Below, piece by piece: positions 35,327 through 47,300 of a stretch of DNA of 64,000 bases (positions within the stretch are counted from its first letter, which is position 1; each line of letters starts with the position of its first letter). The stretch is from Haematococcus lacustris (taxonomy: Eukaryota > Chlorophyta > Chlorophyceae > Chlamydomonadales > Haematococcaceae), in contig JASKMD010000014.1 of the NCBI GenBank assembly GCA_030144725.1, positions 557,920 to 621,919 on the forward strand, read 5' to 3'. A program made the translations under genes and the position numbers. The notes beneath the pieces are model-generated. The model was not told the DNA's origin. It worked only from the letters and a program-made list of their open reading frames with translations, and did not search any database.

Positions 35327-36932
35327 ACCGGGCACGCTTCCCTGCCCTTCCCTGCCCGTCGCCATCTGTAGGCGCAAGCGTGCCACAGGATATCCACAAC
35401 TGCCCATAGGGGCACAGAGCGAGGACGCCTGGTAGATAGAGGACTACGGGGCTAGGTAGCAGTAGTGGGCTGGTGGCACCATGCCATCACCACACAGCAG
35501 GGGTGGGGTGGGTCCAGTCCAGGTTGGGTCGCGCTCGTACTAGCCAGCGCCGTCAGCCTTGCGCAGCGCACGCCTGGCCGCATTGATTGCACACTGAATG
35601 AATTGAGTCCCATGCCACTGCATGAGCTGATTGCCACATTTGTCCTCACCTAGGCCACACTGAGCCCTCACTGCTGATTGGGCAGTGCAAGGCTTGGCAT
35701 GTTCACATCCTAGATGATGCATCACACATCAGACCTGACATGCCTTGTACATGGACGTGCCTGTTCCATGTTTGCACCTTGCATAAGTGTGCCGGTACTA
35801 TGACTTGCATAGATGTTGTTCTGTCTATACAGCTTGTCTGTATGTCCTTGTAATGGGAGAGATCTGTATGTAAGCCATTGAGTGCATGCCCTGTCATGTC
35901 TGATGCTGTGTTGGGTGGTGAGTGCATGAGGCGTGCGTGTCATCATCAGTCCAGCTAGTCACAATACTGAGAGCAAGATCTGTCCATGGGGGAGTGAGGA
36001 TCCGTGATGTATCTAGACAACCGAGCTTTGACGTGCCTGGTGGTTGGTGCTAGCGAGCAGAGCTAGGGCAATGCTTGGTGTTTGTGCTTTGCAAATGTGT
36101 ACATTGCAAAGCGTTGTAAACCTATTGCTTGGCTCTAATCGAACTATCACATCGTGGCACACTCCGATTACATCACTGTAAGGTTTCATATCACATGCTG
36201 GCGGCAAAGTCATGTTGTGAATATTTGTCAGGGGGCACAGACGAGTCAAGGCTACAACGCTATGAAGCAGATTCTGAACTCCATGCAGTATGCCACTTTC
36301 ATATCATCACGGCCATCTCCGTCAGCCTTTCATCAGCCATCATAGCCTTCACCTTCGTCAGCCTTCATCCTTCATCTCCGTCAGCCTTCACATCCTTCAT
36401 CGCCGCCAGCCTTTATCTCTGTCAACCTCCATCAGCCTTCACATCATCACAACCATGGATGTCATATCATCACATTCGTATCACCACAACCATGGATGTC
36501 ATATCATCACAGCCATCTCAGACAATGGCAGCACTAGGTATTGGTGACAGGCAAGTGCATCAGTCTTCCGCTAGAGGCAAAATAGATAGAGGGCTTGGAG
36601 AGGACTGCCTTGTGGCTACTGCTGCTCGCAAGGTCTGTGGGGTGGCTGCAGGGCCGGGCTAGCCCTCGCATGTGACATGCTGCTGCTGCTGCTGCCAAGC
36701 ATTGGTCCAGCACCTCCTGCCGCCCACCTTGCCCCCACAGATCTCTTGATACTGCAAACACGCAGGGGTAGCAACACGAGGGTGGGCATAGGCATGAGGG
36801 GTTAGGCGTCAGGGCACAAGGCAAGGAAGGTGGGAAGGCCTGAGGGCAGCGGTGGGGTCAAGGGGTGAGGGTCAGCCTGTACGCCCCTACAACCGCTTCT
36901 GACCCCACTTCGCCCCTGCAGCTGCCACTTGC

Positions 36933-37036
36933 CTGCGGTCAACAGTCGGCTCTGGCCCTGCCTGCGTGGCCATCTTCAAGCTTTGACGTAGCATGCCCGG
37001 GTGTAGGCATTTCATTAAGGGGACAAAGCGCAACGC
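36933..37036 (-). pseudogene. Stray fasciclin exon, array copy 4
   Basis: Same as the stray exon in copies 1 to 3, shifted by 3,250 bases. Confidence 0.8.
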
Positions 37037-37777
37037 CTGCCACACCAGCTACCACCACTCCCATCATGGCAGCTGCAGCTGCAGCCGTCCACTTGGCTGG
37101 ACCGTTGCCTGAACTTGAGGCCCGGCTCTGAAGGCACCCGCAGCACCGCTGCCTTGTCTGCTCCTTCTGCGTGTGCTGCCTCTCCCACTGGGCCAGGCAC
37201 ATTGCCTCATTGTGTGCAAGCTGGTCCTGGTGCCACCGCTGCTGCTGCTTGCTGGGACTGCGCAAGAGCCTATGGCTGTCAGTCACCCCGGCAGTGTGTG
37301 TTATGTGAGTGTGGTCAGCGGCAGTGGGGGCCGCACAGCACACCTTTCCAAGCCCCAGACTACTGCCGCCTAGGCATGAGCTGGTGGTGATGACAGCTGG
37401 GTTAGCACAGACAACATCTCACAAGTGGTATACGTACCTGGTTCCTTGTCCGCGTGCAGCATGGTCCCAACGCTCTGCCATGTTCGATACGTTCATGACA
37501 TGGTTGCCGCCACCTCTCAGCTTGCTAGGTTGCCCCAATAACCTTTTGTACATCTGGATCTTGAAATGTCGTCATAGGACACATCCTAGCTAGACTGCCT
37601 TCGGACCAGGACGCCGAGATACCGCGATAGCACAGCGAAAACACGTGATTGGTCTTGCTATCTTGTGTTGTAACCGCACATTTGAAAAAGATGAGCGTGC
37701 CAAGTTGGCCATGCACGGTACAAATACCCCACCTCCTGTAATCTGGCCGCATTGCTACCAACACAACTAAACACGAA

Positions 37778-38576
37778 ATGGGTTCAGCCAGCAGCCGCGC
37801 GAAGCCACAGCGAACTATCAATGTGCCATCCTCGTTGGCGCAGGTGGTGGCGTGCGAGGCACTTGACATCAGCTATGCCAGGTAAAGTCAGGGCAGGCCG
37901 CAACGGTGCTGTTGACTACAAGACACATTGGCTTGAGGCGGTCCGGAGGACCTAACCCCCTTCCCATTTCTTTTGCATCCGCAGCGGAGGCTGGGCTGAA
38001 CTGCAGATATGGCTCCCGCCCAGGCAGCCCTGCTTGTACAGCGATGCGTGCCTACGGGCATACGCGCGAACACTGCCTCCCTCCACAGTGCAGCCCATCA
38101 TCATGAACCGCACAGACTCCATCCAGGCGCAACCAAGCATCGCTGCATCGTTGGTGCGTCGTTTGACTATTGGGTTTCCACGCAGGGCGGGTTTCCGCGG
38201 CCCAGCACCCCTCACCTTGCTTGCTACACCTTGTGCACACCAAATGCAAGCGCCGCTGGACCCAATCCTGCTGTTGATCTCAACTTGCCCTTGTTCCGCC
38301 CTGGTGGTCGCAGGCCCGCAGCACGACGACCTGCAGCAAGTCATCCCGCGACACCTCAACCCACATCGCAGCTACCAGCACCACGTCGGCTCGCGATACC
38401 TCGACCCACATCACAGCGACCCACAGCAAGTCAAACCGCAGCACGTTGGCTCGCGCCACCTCGACCAACATCACAGCCACCCACAGCAGGTCAACCCCCA
38501 GCACGTCTGCCTCCCAAGCGGCAGTGGGGGCTCACGTGGCCCTACTTGCTGCGGCTTCCCGGACCAGCATCAGTGA
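37778..38576 (+). CDS. Orphan two-exon gene, array copy 4
   Basis: Exons 37778-37881 and 37985-38576. The reading frame is intact, as in the other copies. The sequence changes that mark this last copy lie further downstream, after 39100. Confidence 0.45.
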
Positions 38577-39384
38577 ACCGGGCACGCTTCCCTGCCCTTC
38601 CCTGCCCGTCGCCATCTGTAGGCGCAAGCGTGCCACAGGATATCCACAACTGCCCATAGGGGCACAGAGCGAGGACGCCTGGTAGATAGAGGACTACGGG
38701 GCTAGGTAGCAGTAGTGGGCTGGTGGCACCATGCCATCACCACACAGCAGGGGTGGGGTGGGTCCAGTCCAGGTTGGGTCGCGCTCGTACTAGCCAGCGC
38801 CGTCAGCCTTGCGCAGCGCACGCCTGGCCGCATTGATTGCACACTGAATGAATTGAGTCCCATGCCACTGCATGAGCTGATTGCCACATTTGTCCTCACC
38901 TAGGCCACACTGAGCCCTCACTGCTGATTGGGCAGTGCAAGGCTTGGCATGTTCACATCCTAGATGATGCATCACACATCAGACCTGACATGCCTTGTAC
39001 ATGGACGTGCCTGTTCCATGTTTGCACCTTGCATAAGTGTGCCGGTACTATGACTTGCATAGATGTTGTTCTGTCTATACAGCTTGTCTGTATGTCCTTG
39101 TCATGGGTGAGATCTGTATGTAAGCCATTGAGTGCATGCCCTGTCATGTCTGATGCTGTGTTGGGTGGTGAGTGCATGAGGCGTGCGTGTCATCATCAGT
39201 CCAGCTAGTCACAACACTGAGAGCAAGATCTGTCCATGAGGGAGTGAAGATCCGTGATTTATCTAGACAACCGAGCTTTGACGTGCCTGGTGGTTGGTGC
39301 TGGCGAGGAGTGCTAGGGCAATGCTTGGTGTTTGTGCTTTGCAAATGTGTACATTGCAAAGCGTTGTAAACCTATTGCTTGGCT

Positions 39385-39998
39385 TTTACACTACCACATA
39401 GCGGCGGGCCGGCGGGCAGGAATGCAAGAGGCTCAGTCATGATTACACTTCTACCTCCCCGCAATGCAACAATGCAACAACCATGAGCCGCCATCCATCA
39501 TGCAGATTCAGTCATCCAATCTGAGTCACGAAGCATCAAGGAATTCATGTTCCATGCTGTCATAGCATCCACAGGCCCACCACCTTGCACATGAGGGGAT
39601 CAAGCCACACTAGCAGCCGAGGTGTGATGGGCATCAAGTGCAACCTGCTCAACCGCAAGTCAAGGATGTGTCACACTCTCACTGGGCCAGTGGAGCACAA
39701 GCTGTTGCCAGAGCAGGTGTGGACCAGCTACGTAGTCAAGGCGTCGACTAGCGCTCTGCAGCATGCTATTACTGCCATGCACCACAGCTAGCATGCATGC
39801 CACATACATGGTACATGGGGGTGGTTTGGCATAAAGCCATGCGTTCAAACATCCCTAGCTGCCCCAGCGTATTGACCTCTCACAAACTGGTAAGAGTCAG
39901 CCAACCAAGAGGTATAAAGCTGGTGCCATCCCCCTTGCTTATGTAAATGCCACATGGAGGGCGCATGGAAGGTCATGGCCTCAGGAATGGCCTGCACC
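39385..39998. other. Spacer between array and FAS1 gene
   Basis: No gene seen. It should contain the FAS1 3' untranslated region. A minus-strand TGTAAA (about 39383-39389), the usual algal poly(A) signal type, lies right at the array junction. Confidence 0.45.
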
Positions 39999-42496
39999 TC
40001 ACTTCCCTGTGGACACCACCTTGGGCGCTGGTGGCAGGAGGGGCTTGTCAATGACGTACAGCACAGCCTGCAGCCAGGGGTGGGGTGAAGGGGAGGAGGG
40101 TAAGGGGGTGTGGGAGCAGGAGTGGAGGGTGAGAGGGTGTGGGAGCAGGGGAGGGTGCTGAAGGCTGTGCAGCTCAGCCTGTGGACAGCCTGGCATGCCT
40201 GCTGCTGCCCGCTGAATCAATCCAGGTATGTCATGGCGCTTCGCCAAATGGGGACAGGTCCACCTCGTGGAAGTGCCAGCAGTTGGTGGGTTGGTCAACT
40301 GACTGGCAGGTGCGGGGTTCGATTTACAGCATTCTCAGTTAGTCAGTCAGTCAGCAGCAGTGCTGGCAGCCAAGGAATCACTTTGCAATGCGGCTGAGCT
40401 GGTTACAATTTCATGGGGTGGCTGCAGGGCCGGGCTAGCCCTCGCATGTGACATGCTATTGCTGCTGCTGCCAAGCATTGGTCCGGCACCTCCTGCCGCC
40501 CACCTTGCCCCCACGGATCTCTTGATACTGCAAACACGCAGGGGCAGCAGCACGAGGGTGGGCATGGGCATGAGGGGTTAGGCGTCAGGGCAGGGGGCAA
40601 GGAAGGTGGGAAGGCCTGAGGGCAGTGGTGGGATCCAGGGGTCAGGGTCAGCCGCTTGCCTGCAGGATGGTGCCAAAGTTGGTTGGGTCGTTGACCATGT
40701 CCCCGCCATAGATGTGGATCAGGCCTGGCACGCTGCAGCAGGCAGCAAGCAGCGCAAGTCAGGGACAGAAGCAGCCATCAGCCAGGCAGCAGCAACAGGC
40801 CAGCAGCAGTGCGCAGGCTCCAGCTCGCATTTGCTCCTGTTCCCACACCCAGCCCGCCCCTGCTGCAGCTGCCACTTGCCTGCGGTCAACAGTCAGCTCT
40901 GGCCCCGCCTGCGTGGCCATCTTCACGCCCTGGCGCAGTGTGCCGGTTGGGAAGTACTTCATAGAGGGTACGATGTGGAACGCCTGCCACACCAGCCACC
41001 ACCACCACCACAACCACCGTGGCATCAGCAGCTGCAGCAAAAGCCCATCCCAGCAACACCCAGTGCAAGGCCTGCAGTGTATAGCATGGTGTACAACATG
41101 GTGTACAACATGGTGTATAACTGGTACGACTGGCAGCCATCAGCAGCGTTGGTCACAGTACTGAGTGTGATGTTTCATACACATGGAGCATGCAGCCTTG
41201 TGGTGTGGTGTGGTGTGGTGTGTGGTAGCATGCAGTTGCGCCCCACCATTGTGTTGAACAGGGTTGCATTGTTGGCGGCCAGGGCAGCCAGGGTGGTGTT
41301 CTGGGTGGTGAGGAAGCTGGTGAAACCCAGGTCAGTAGGCGCAAACACTGTGCCGTTGAAGTCTGGTGAGGCCAGGGTGCTGAGCAGGCCAGCAGAGGAC
41401 AGGGCCTGCTTGAACTGCGGGCAGCAGGAGGCGTGGGGCAGGGCAGGGCAGGACAGGGCAGGTGGGGCGGCCGGCTGTGGGGATGTAGGGCAGCGTGGAA
41501 GTGCCTTGCATGGAGCAGCATGAGGGGGTGGTGTAACAGGGGAGGCCTGTGTCTAGGATCAGCAGGAGAGGGTGGTTGGCTGGTGTGGATTGAGGCTGAG
41601 CAAAAGGCATGTCGGGCACTTGGCAGGGTCTCCCTCACATCACCTCAACTGTTCAGGAGGCTGCACTGCCTGCATGACCACAAGTCATTGCCCCAGCTCG
41701 CCTGGTACCTGCCTGGCCTGGCAGCACTCCCGAAGTGGCTGGGCAATGGGCAGGTGCAGGATATGGGCATTGCACGTACGAAGTGCATGCATGCGGTGCA
41801 TGGCCTTGCATGCAGCCAGGGCTGCCAGCGTCTTGTTATATGGAGTGGGAGGCAGCAGGGGCAAGGGGCAAGGGCTGGGAGAGGGCTGTGGAAGAGGGAG
41901 CGGAAGGGGCTGCTGGCTGGCACCCCATGCTCAGCCATGTTTGGCCACACATTGCTTGCTGGGGTGTGTGGTTGGGGGCTGCTGTAGGGCTGGGAGCTGA
42001 GGTGGGGTGGCTTCTGATTGATGTCTCAACTCGGCCAAAGAGGGGGCCGAGCGAAGGATTGCTCAGGAAGCTCAACGGCGTGCAGGCTGCCGGGGAGAAT
42101 TTGTTCAATGAAGCATTGAAGGCATTGCTGCATCGGGCTCAGCCCACCGCCGGTCTTTCTGTCGTTCGCAGATCACTGCAGATGCGCTGCGACTGCTGCT
42201 GGTCGGGAGGCTTGCCTGGGTCAGGAACAACGCTGCATCGATCGCGTCCACCATCGTAGCGGGCTGGAAGGCCTGGGCCTCGGCTGCGTGCGGCAGTGTA
42301 TCGGCAAGGTTCCGTCAGCTTCCTCACAAAGTCCAAGTCGGCAGCTCCTCTCAAATTGGCAGCTCGCTGTCGCCTCACCATGGGGGATCGCCGCGAAGCA
42401 GCAGCAGATGGCGACGGCCGCTAGCAGCACGGCTGCAGGGGCGCCAACGCCAGAGGGGCGTGCGTGTGTCTTTCCCGCAGTTGAAGAGCGTCGCAT
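39999..42496 (-). CDS. Secreted single fasciclin (FAS1) domain protein
   Basis: FAS1 proteins act in cell adhesion and in extracellular matrices. In coding order the exons are 42496-42379, 42283-42216, 41414-41247, 40983-40880, 40732-40660, 40067-39999. All phases agree, giving 199 residues. Residues 1-40 form a signal peptide (AAVLLAAVAICCCF core). The FAS1 domain spans about 47-190: TMVDAIDAALFLTQ, TVFAPTDLGF (first conserved box), FHIVPSMKYFPTG and ELTVDR (second box region), and a closing AVLYVIDKPLLPP. Three N-glycosylation sequons (NGT, NTT, NAT) lie in exon 3. Introns 2, 4 and 5 begin with GC instead of GT (cag then gcaagc, gcaagt, gcaagc), which is unusual in one gene. Exon 4 and intron 5 have copies in the tandem array just downstream. 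Function beyond the domain is not known. Confidence 0.92.
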
Positions 42497-44334
42497 CGTT
42501 GCAGGTGCGCTTGAGCGGAACAGGTGAAGCTGGTGCGAGTCGCAAGTCTGCAGCGAGCGCTGGCACTGCGTGTCTGTCTCCTCGGTGGAGTTGCCACCCT
42601 TATTATTCATGTGCGACCACCCATCATTGCTGCCATGCACGCATCGCCCGGCCCAGTCCGGTCTAGTTGAACAATGACGTAGCACAACTGCACGCACCGG
42701 CAGTCGAAAGCCAGCGGCTTGCCCGGCAGAAGGAGTCAAAGGCGCTGGTCTCGACCGCTTTCGGTGCCAGGCGTCGACGGGGCTTTCAGGACAGGTATGC
42801 GCTCACATCGCGCCGTTCACCCGCACCGCCACACAGCCTGACGCCGTTCGCACGTCCATGCTCAGCTTCTGGTCAGCTCCATGCCGTAAGTGATCGGCCG
42901 CGCCAGCGGCCCCGTAACAGACGAGTCAAAGCAAAGCAGGGGCAGGGAGGGAGAAATGCAGGCTCAAGGAGGCTGATAAAACCAGCCCTGTAGCAAGTCA
43001 GGTCTCTGACTGACCGTTAATGGATGGATGGCTGGCCGGCCGCGCCTGAAAGGCTGCCATGACTGCTGAATGCACTCATTTCGTCTTTAACTGTGTCCGC
43101 CCTATCTTTGCCACCACCCCTAGCTGGCATGTCTCAGCATGGCTGGCTGCATGGATAGCTGACATGGCACAGGGGGTGGTGACGATATGGCGTACCCAGA
43201 CCGCTTGCGCCTCCCTTACAGCCCTTCCATGGCTATGCATCAGAAAGTCCCTAACCTTAGGGGGGAGGGGCGGTCAAGCATCCTAGTGGCTAGCTGCCAG
43301 AACAATGTAAGCCATTTTGTGTGTGGCCATGTATTACGCCATGTCATTGCATCCTGCCCCTAAGTTAAGGACCCTAGCCCTTAGCGGAGGGCGGCCAAGC
43401 AGCCCAATGACCACGAGTCTGGCTGTGTGAGCCATCGCATATCATCACGGTCACCTAACCTTTGCCCAAACTGAGGACAACCTGACCCAGGACTTCAACC
43501 ATGCATTCATGTACTGCAACAGGTTCTGCATGGTGTGTGCGTATTGACCTACAGGGGTCATGTTTGGCTGCTGCCGTATGCATTGCACTGAAAACCTTTG
43601 CTGACTTGCACAGCTGTGCACATCATGATGCAGGCATGAAGGGGCATGCAGCCATGCACGGTGGAGTGATGTGGTCCCCTCCATGCGCATGCCGTCATGG
43701 AGTGGGTTGCCAGTCACATTGAATGCTCACACCCATGCCAGGCTTCATGCCCAAGATGCTGACTGTCAAGGCTCAGCAGGGAGACCTGGCTGGCAGCAAC
43801 CAGGCCACTGCCACCACTTGGTCACACTCACCCCCTCACTCCCCCACCTCCCTTGCTGCCCCAGAGCCAGGCGCGCCCCACAGCCTCCGCCCACCTCAGC
43901 AGCGGCTAGTGTTGCTGCTAGCTAGGAGTGAGGGGATGCGTTGCGCCTGCGGCAGGGCTGCTCTCACAGCCTTTTGTAGCCATTGAATGTTACAGGCTTC
44001 ACGCCGCCACACCGCCACACTCCTCCTCCCCCTCCTCCTACCACCACCACCGCTGCTGCAGGCAGATGGACAGCCTCCAGCAGCCGTATGTGCCCTGATT
44101 TCCCTCCGGTGTCAGAAGCCCTGCCTGCCAGCGGGGGCAGCTGGAGCAAAGCCAGGCCCAGCCCCTGCTACTGCCGGCCAGCAACAGGTGTCACACCGGA
44201 ATTCAGTAAATTAAGGGCAGCCCTGCCTCGCCCCCTCACCTAGCCCAGGCAGCATCCCCAATGCAGCCTACCCTTGAAGCGCATGGCTTATAGAAGGCCC
44301 CGCCCTCATCTGACCCCCTGCCCTCCCCCCGCCC
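42497..44334. other. Intergenic region between FAS1 and BIN4
   Basis: Contains the FAS1 promoter and the BIN4 3' end. A minus-strand TGTAAC lies at about 43987-43992, some 340 bases past the BIN4 stop. An imperfect duplication is visible at about 43245-43330 and 43365-43440 (cctaaccttagg against ccctagcccttag, then cggtcaagca against cggccaagca). No gene is supported. Confidence 0.5.
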
Positions 44335-47300
44335 TCACCCCCTGCCCTTCTTCCCCGCCGCCTTCTTCACCCCCCTCGTGCCTCCCACGCCCCCAGCTTT
44401 GGTTTTGCCCCCACCCTTGCCACTGGCGCTGCCTTTGCTTGCCGGTTTGCCGGCTGTTACTGCTGCAGGCTTGCTGCCAGCCTTCTTGGCACTGCCACCT
44501 GCCGCCTTGCTGCTGCCGGTCTTGGCCTTCTTGGCGGGCTTCTTGCGCCCGCTGCCGTCAGTGGCCTCCCCCTCTGCTGCCTCCCCCTCACCTGGACCAC
44601 CATGAGCCATGCAAGCATGCAAGCGCCAGAGTTGGCCGTGGCCCAGACTATGGTTTTACAGTTCAATTACATATATATAATATATAAATACGAGGGGAGG
44701 GAGGGAGGTTGGGATTGGTAAAGGTAGGACAGCCCATGCCAGCTCTAACCAAGCAAGCACAAGGGTCCTAGGCGTGACTCAAATCCTGTCAGCCAAGAAG
44801 GTCGCCTTTTCAGAGTTAGGCAGAATGATGGAGGGGGCAGAGGGCTAGGCGGGAGTTGGCTCCAGGCCTAGACGACAGGCCATACCAGTCATTCGCATCA
44901 ACAGAGTGCCGGGGGCAGAGGACAGCAAAGCAGGGGCTGAGCTCAGGTGCCACCTTTGACTATGGGGGAGGAAGAGGGGGACGGGGCCACGCCTCGTGGC
45001 ATGCCGCCCAAGAGGAGGAGGAGACGGAGGGTGCACTGCCAAGCTCCCGCCGAGCCTTGCTGATTGAGAGGCAGGGCCAGGGGCAGGGGGCAGGGGAGGG
45101 AGGGTAGGGGGAGTGGAGAGGCAGGGCCAGGAGCAGGGGAGGGAGGGTAGGGGGAGTGGAGAGGCAGGGCCAGGGGCAGGGGGCAGGGGAGGGAGGGTAG
45201 GGTGAGTGGAGAGGCAGGGCCAGGGGCAGGGGGCAGGGGAGGGAGGGTAGGGTGAGTGGAGAGGCAGGGCCAGGGGCAGGGGGCAGGGGAGGGAGGGTAG
45301 GGTGAGTGGAGAGGCAGGGGTTGTCATCACTGCCAGTGTGGTCTCCTGCAGGGAGCAGTGGCCTGTGGCCTGGCCCACCTTGCAGCATGTAGTGCTCCTC
45401 GTCATCCTCCTCAGCCAGCAGGGAGGTCAGGCCGGCCCCCTCCCCCTCCTCCTCCCCCCAGCCCCCCCGCAGCTCACTGAGCCGCACAAAGTCATTGAAC
45501 ACGGCCTCCACCTGCAGCCGGACAGACAGGGCCCAGGGGGGCGGCTCAGGGGGCTGGGGCCAGGCAGGGGGCTGGTCAGGGGGGCAGGCTATTCAGGGGT
45601 TCAGGCTAGTGAGGGTAGCTGTCAGTCCGTTCAGGTGAGTAGGCTGTTCAGGGTAGCTGGTCAGTCCGTTCAGGTGGTCAGGCTGTTCAGGTGGGCTGCT
45701 CAGGTGGCTTGATAGCGCGCAGCATTCTCAGGGCGGTGGCTGCCTCAGCATTGTTGACGATCGTTTCCACATGCCAGCACCAGCACTGAGTGGGCAGGCT
45801 ATTCAGGTGGGCTGCTCAGGTGGGCAGGCTGTTCAGGGGGCTGCTCGGGCCAAGCACGTGGGCTGCACAAGTGGTTTGATGGCGCAGGGTTTGACTCTCG
45901 CGGCTGGATGGTGTCCGGCGCCAGCACTGAGAGCCCAGACTCTTCAAAGGGGCTGGGCAGGGGCCAAGCATGGGGACCACAGGCCCTTGCTCACCCGCCC
46001 GCCCGCCCACACCTTCCGGTCCCTCACCCCTGGTCCAAGCATGGGGAGTCTCGCAATACGGTTGAACACTACCCCGACCATACAAGAATACGGCAATACA
46101 GCAGGACGCACTGTATGAGCTGTCGCGTTTGGTAACATTGATGGGGACCCCAGCCCCTTGCTCACCCCTTGCTCACCCGCCCGCCCGCCCACCCGCCCGC
46201 ATCTTAAAGCCCCCACCCCTGTGGGGTCATGCAGCAGCCTGTGGAGCTGTGATGGTGGTGACTTGCACCGCTCAAGCTGTCGGTTGCTGGATGTGAGGCG
46301 GAGCACATCAACCTGAGCTGAGCAACGCTGAGCTGATGAAGCAGTCGAGTTCTGCTGGCTAAGTTTCTGGGGAGGAGGGGTCAGGAGGCAGGGGGCACGG
46401 AGCAGTGATCAGCATGGGCATGGAGAGTGGGCTGGCCATGCTGCGCCCCTAGCCAACATGCATCGGGTGAGGGGGCGGCACACCCACCAGCTGCTGACGG
46501 GCGTGCGGCATCAAGCTCAATCAGCCCTTTGCACAGCTGAAGGTCACCCAACCTGGGGCTTGCATGAAGTGAATCCTGGCCGACATTGAGCACACCCAGC
46601 CAATATGTAGGGTCGGGGCCATCTGAACCTCTCTAGCTGTCCATGTGAGTCCTGCTGCTGCTGCTGCTGCTGCTGCTCTCCAGAGTCCCTTGACCTGGCA
46701 TCAATCAGGGCTCCTGGGCTTTACCTTGGCTCCGTTTGGCTGGATGTTGATGACCATGGCTGTTGCAGCCAGCGGCAGGATGGTGGCGGCGAACATGACG
46801 CCCTTCAGGTCCACAATCAGCTCTTCACTGCCTGTGGAGGTGGGTGTGAGGGCAGGTGTGAGGGCAAGTGTGAAGGTTAGTGTGAGGGTGGTTGTAAGGG
46901 CAGGTGTGAGGGCGGGTGTGAGGTCAGATATGGGGGCAGGTATGAGGGAGAGTGTAAAGGCAGGTGTAAAGCATCAGAGCAGGAAAGCAGGCGGGCGGTA
47001 GGTGGGCGGGCAGGAGGGCGGATGAGGTAGGGCAGGCAGGCCGGCAGGCAGGCCGGCCGGCAGGCCGGCAGGCAGGCAGGCAGGCAGGCCGGCAGGCAGG
47101 CAGGCAGGCAGGCAGGCCCTCACCAGCCTTCCCCGTCACAGACAGGCGTCCCACTGCCCCGGCATCCCCTGCCAGGTCCACCACTGCCTCATCACCGCCA
47201 GCCACAAGCTCCAGCAGCGCCTGCAGCTTACAGGGACAGGGCCTGCTCAGCCGGGGCAGGGCCATGACCATGCCCAACCCCGACTGTGCCTCGATGTGAC

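Larger units (their letters stand above)
26405..39384 (+). repeat. Tandem array of a 3,250-bp unit, four copies
   Basis: Head-to-tail copies at about 26405-29634, 29635-32884, 32885-36134 and 36135-39384. Internal landmarks recur at exactly 3,250-base spacing, and I saw no difference between copies 2 and 3. Copy 1 differs in its first 550 bases. Copy 4 differs mainly in its last 285 bases, from about 39100. One single-base difference (c at 36568 against t in copies 2 and 3) is shared by copies 1 and 4. Each unit holds a degenerate cagccttcat minisatellite near its start, a stray fasciclin-type exon on the minus strand and a two-exon orphan gene on the plus strand. No rRNA, histone or transposase sequence was recognised. 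Confidence 0.97.

Noticed and set aside
26405..39384. Ribosomal DNA, histone cluster or CRISPR-like array
   Set aside because: No rRNA, histone or transposase motif is present; the unit is 3.25 kb with genes, not short repeats with unique spacers.
43723..43986. 87-residue + frame starting MLTPMPGFMPKM
   Set aside because: No domain or splice context, and it lies across the likely 3' end of BIN4.
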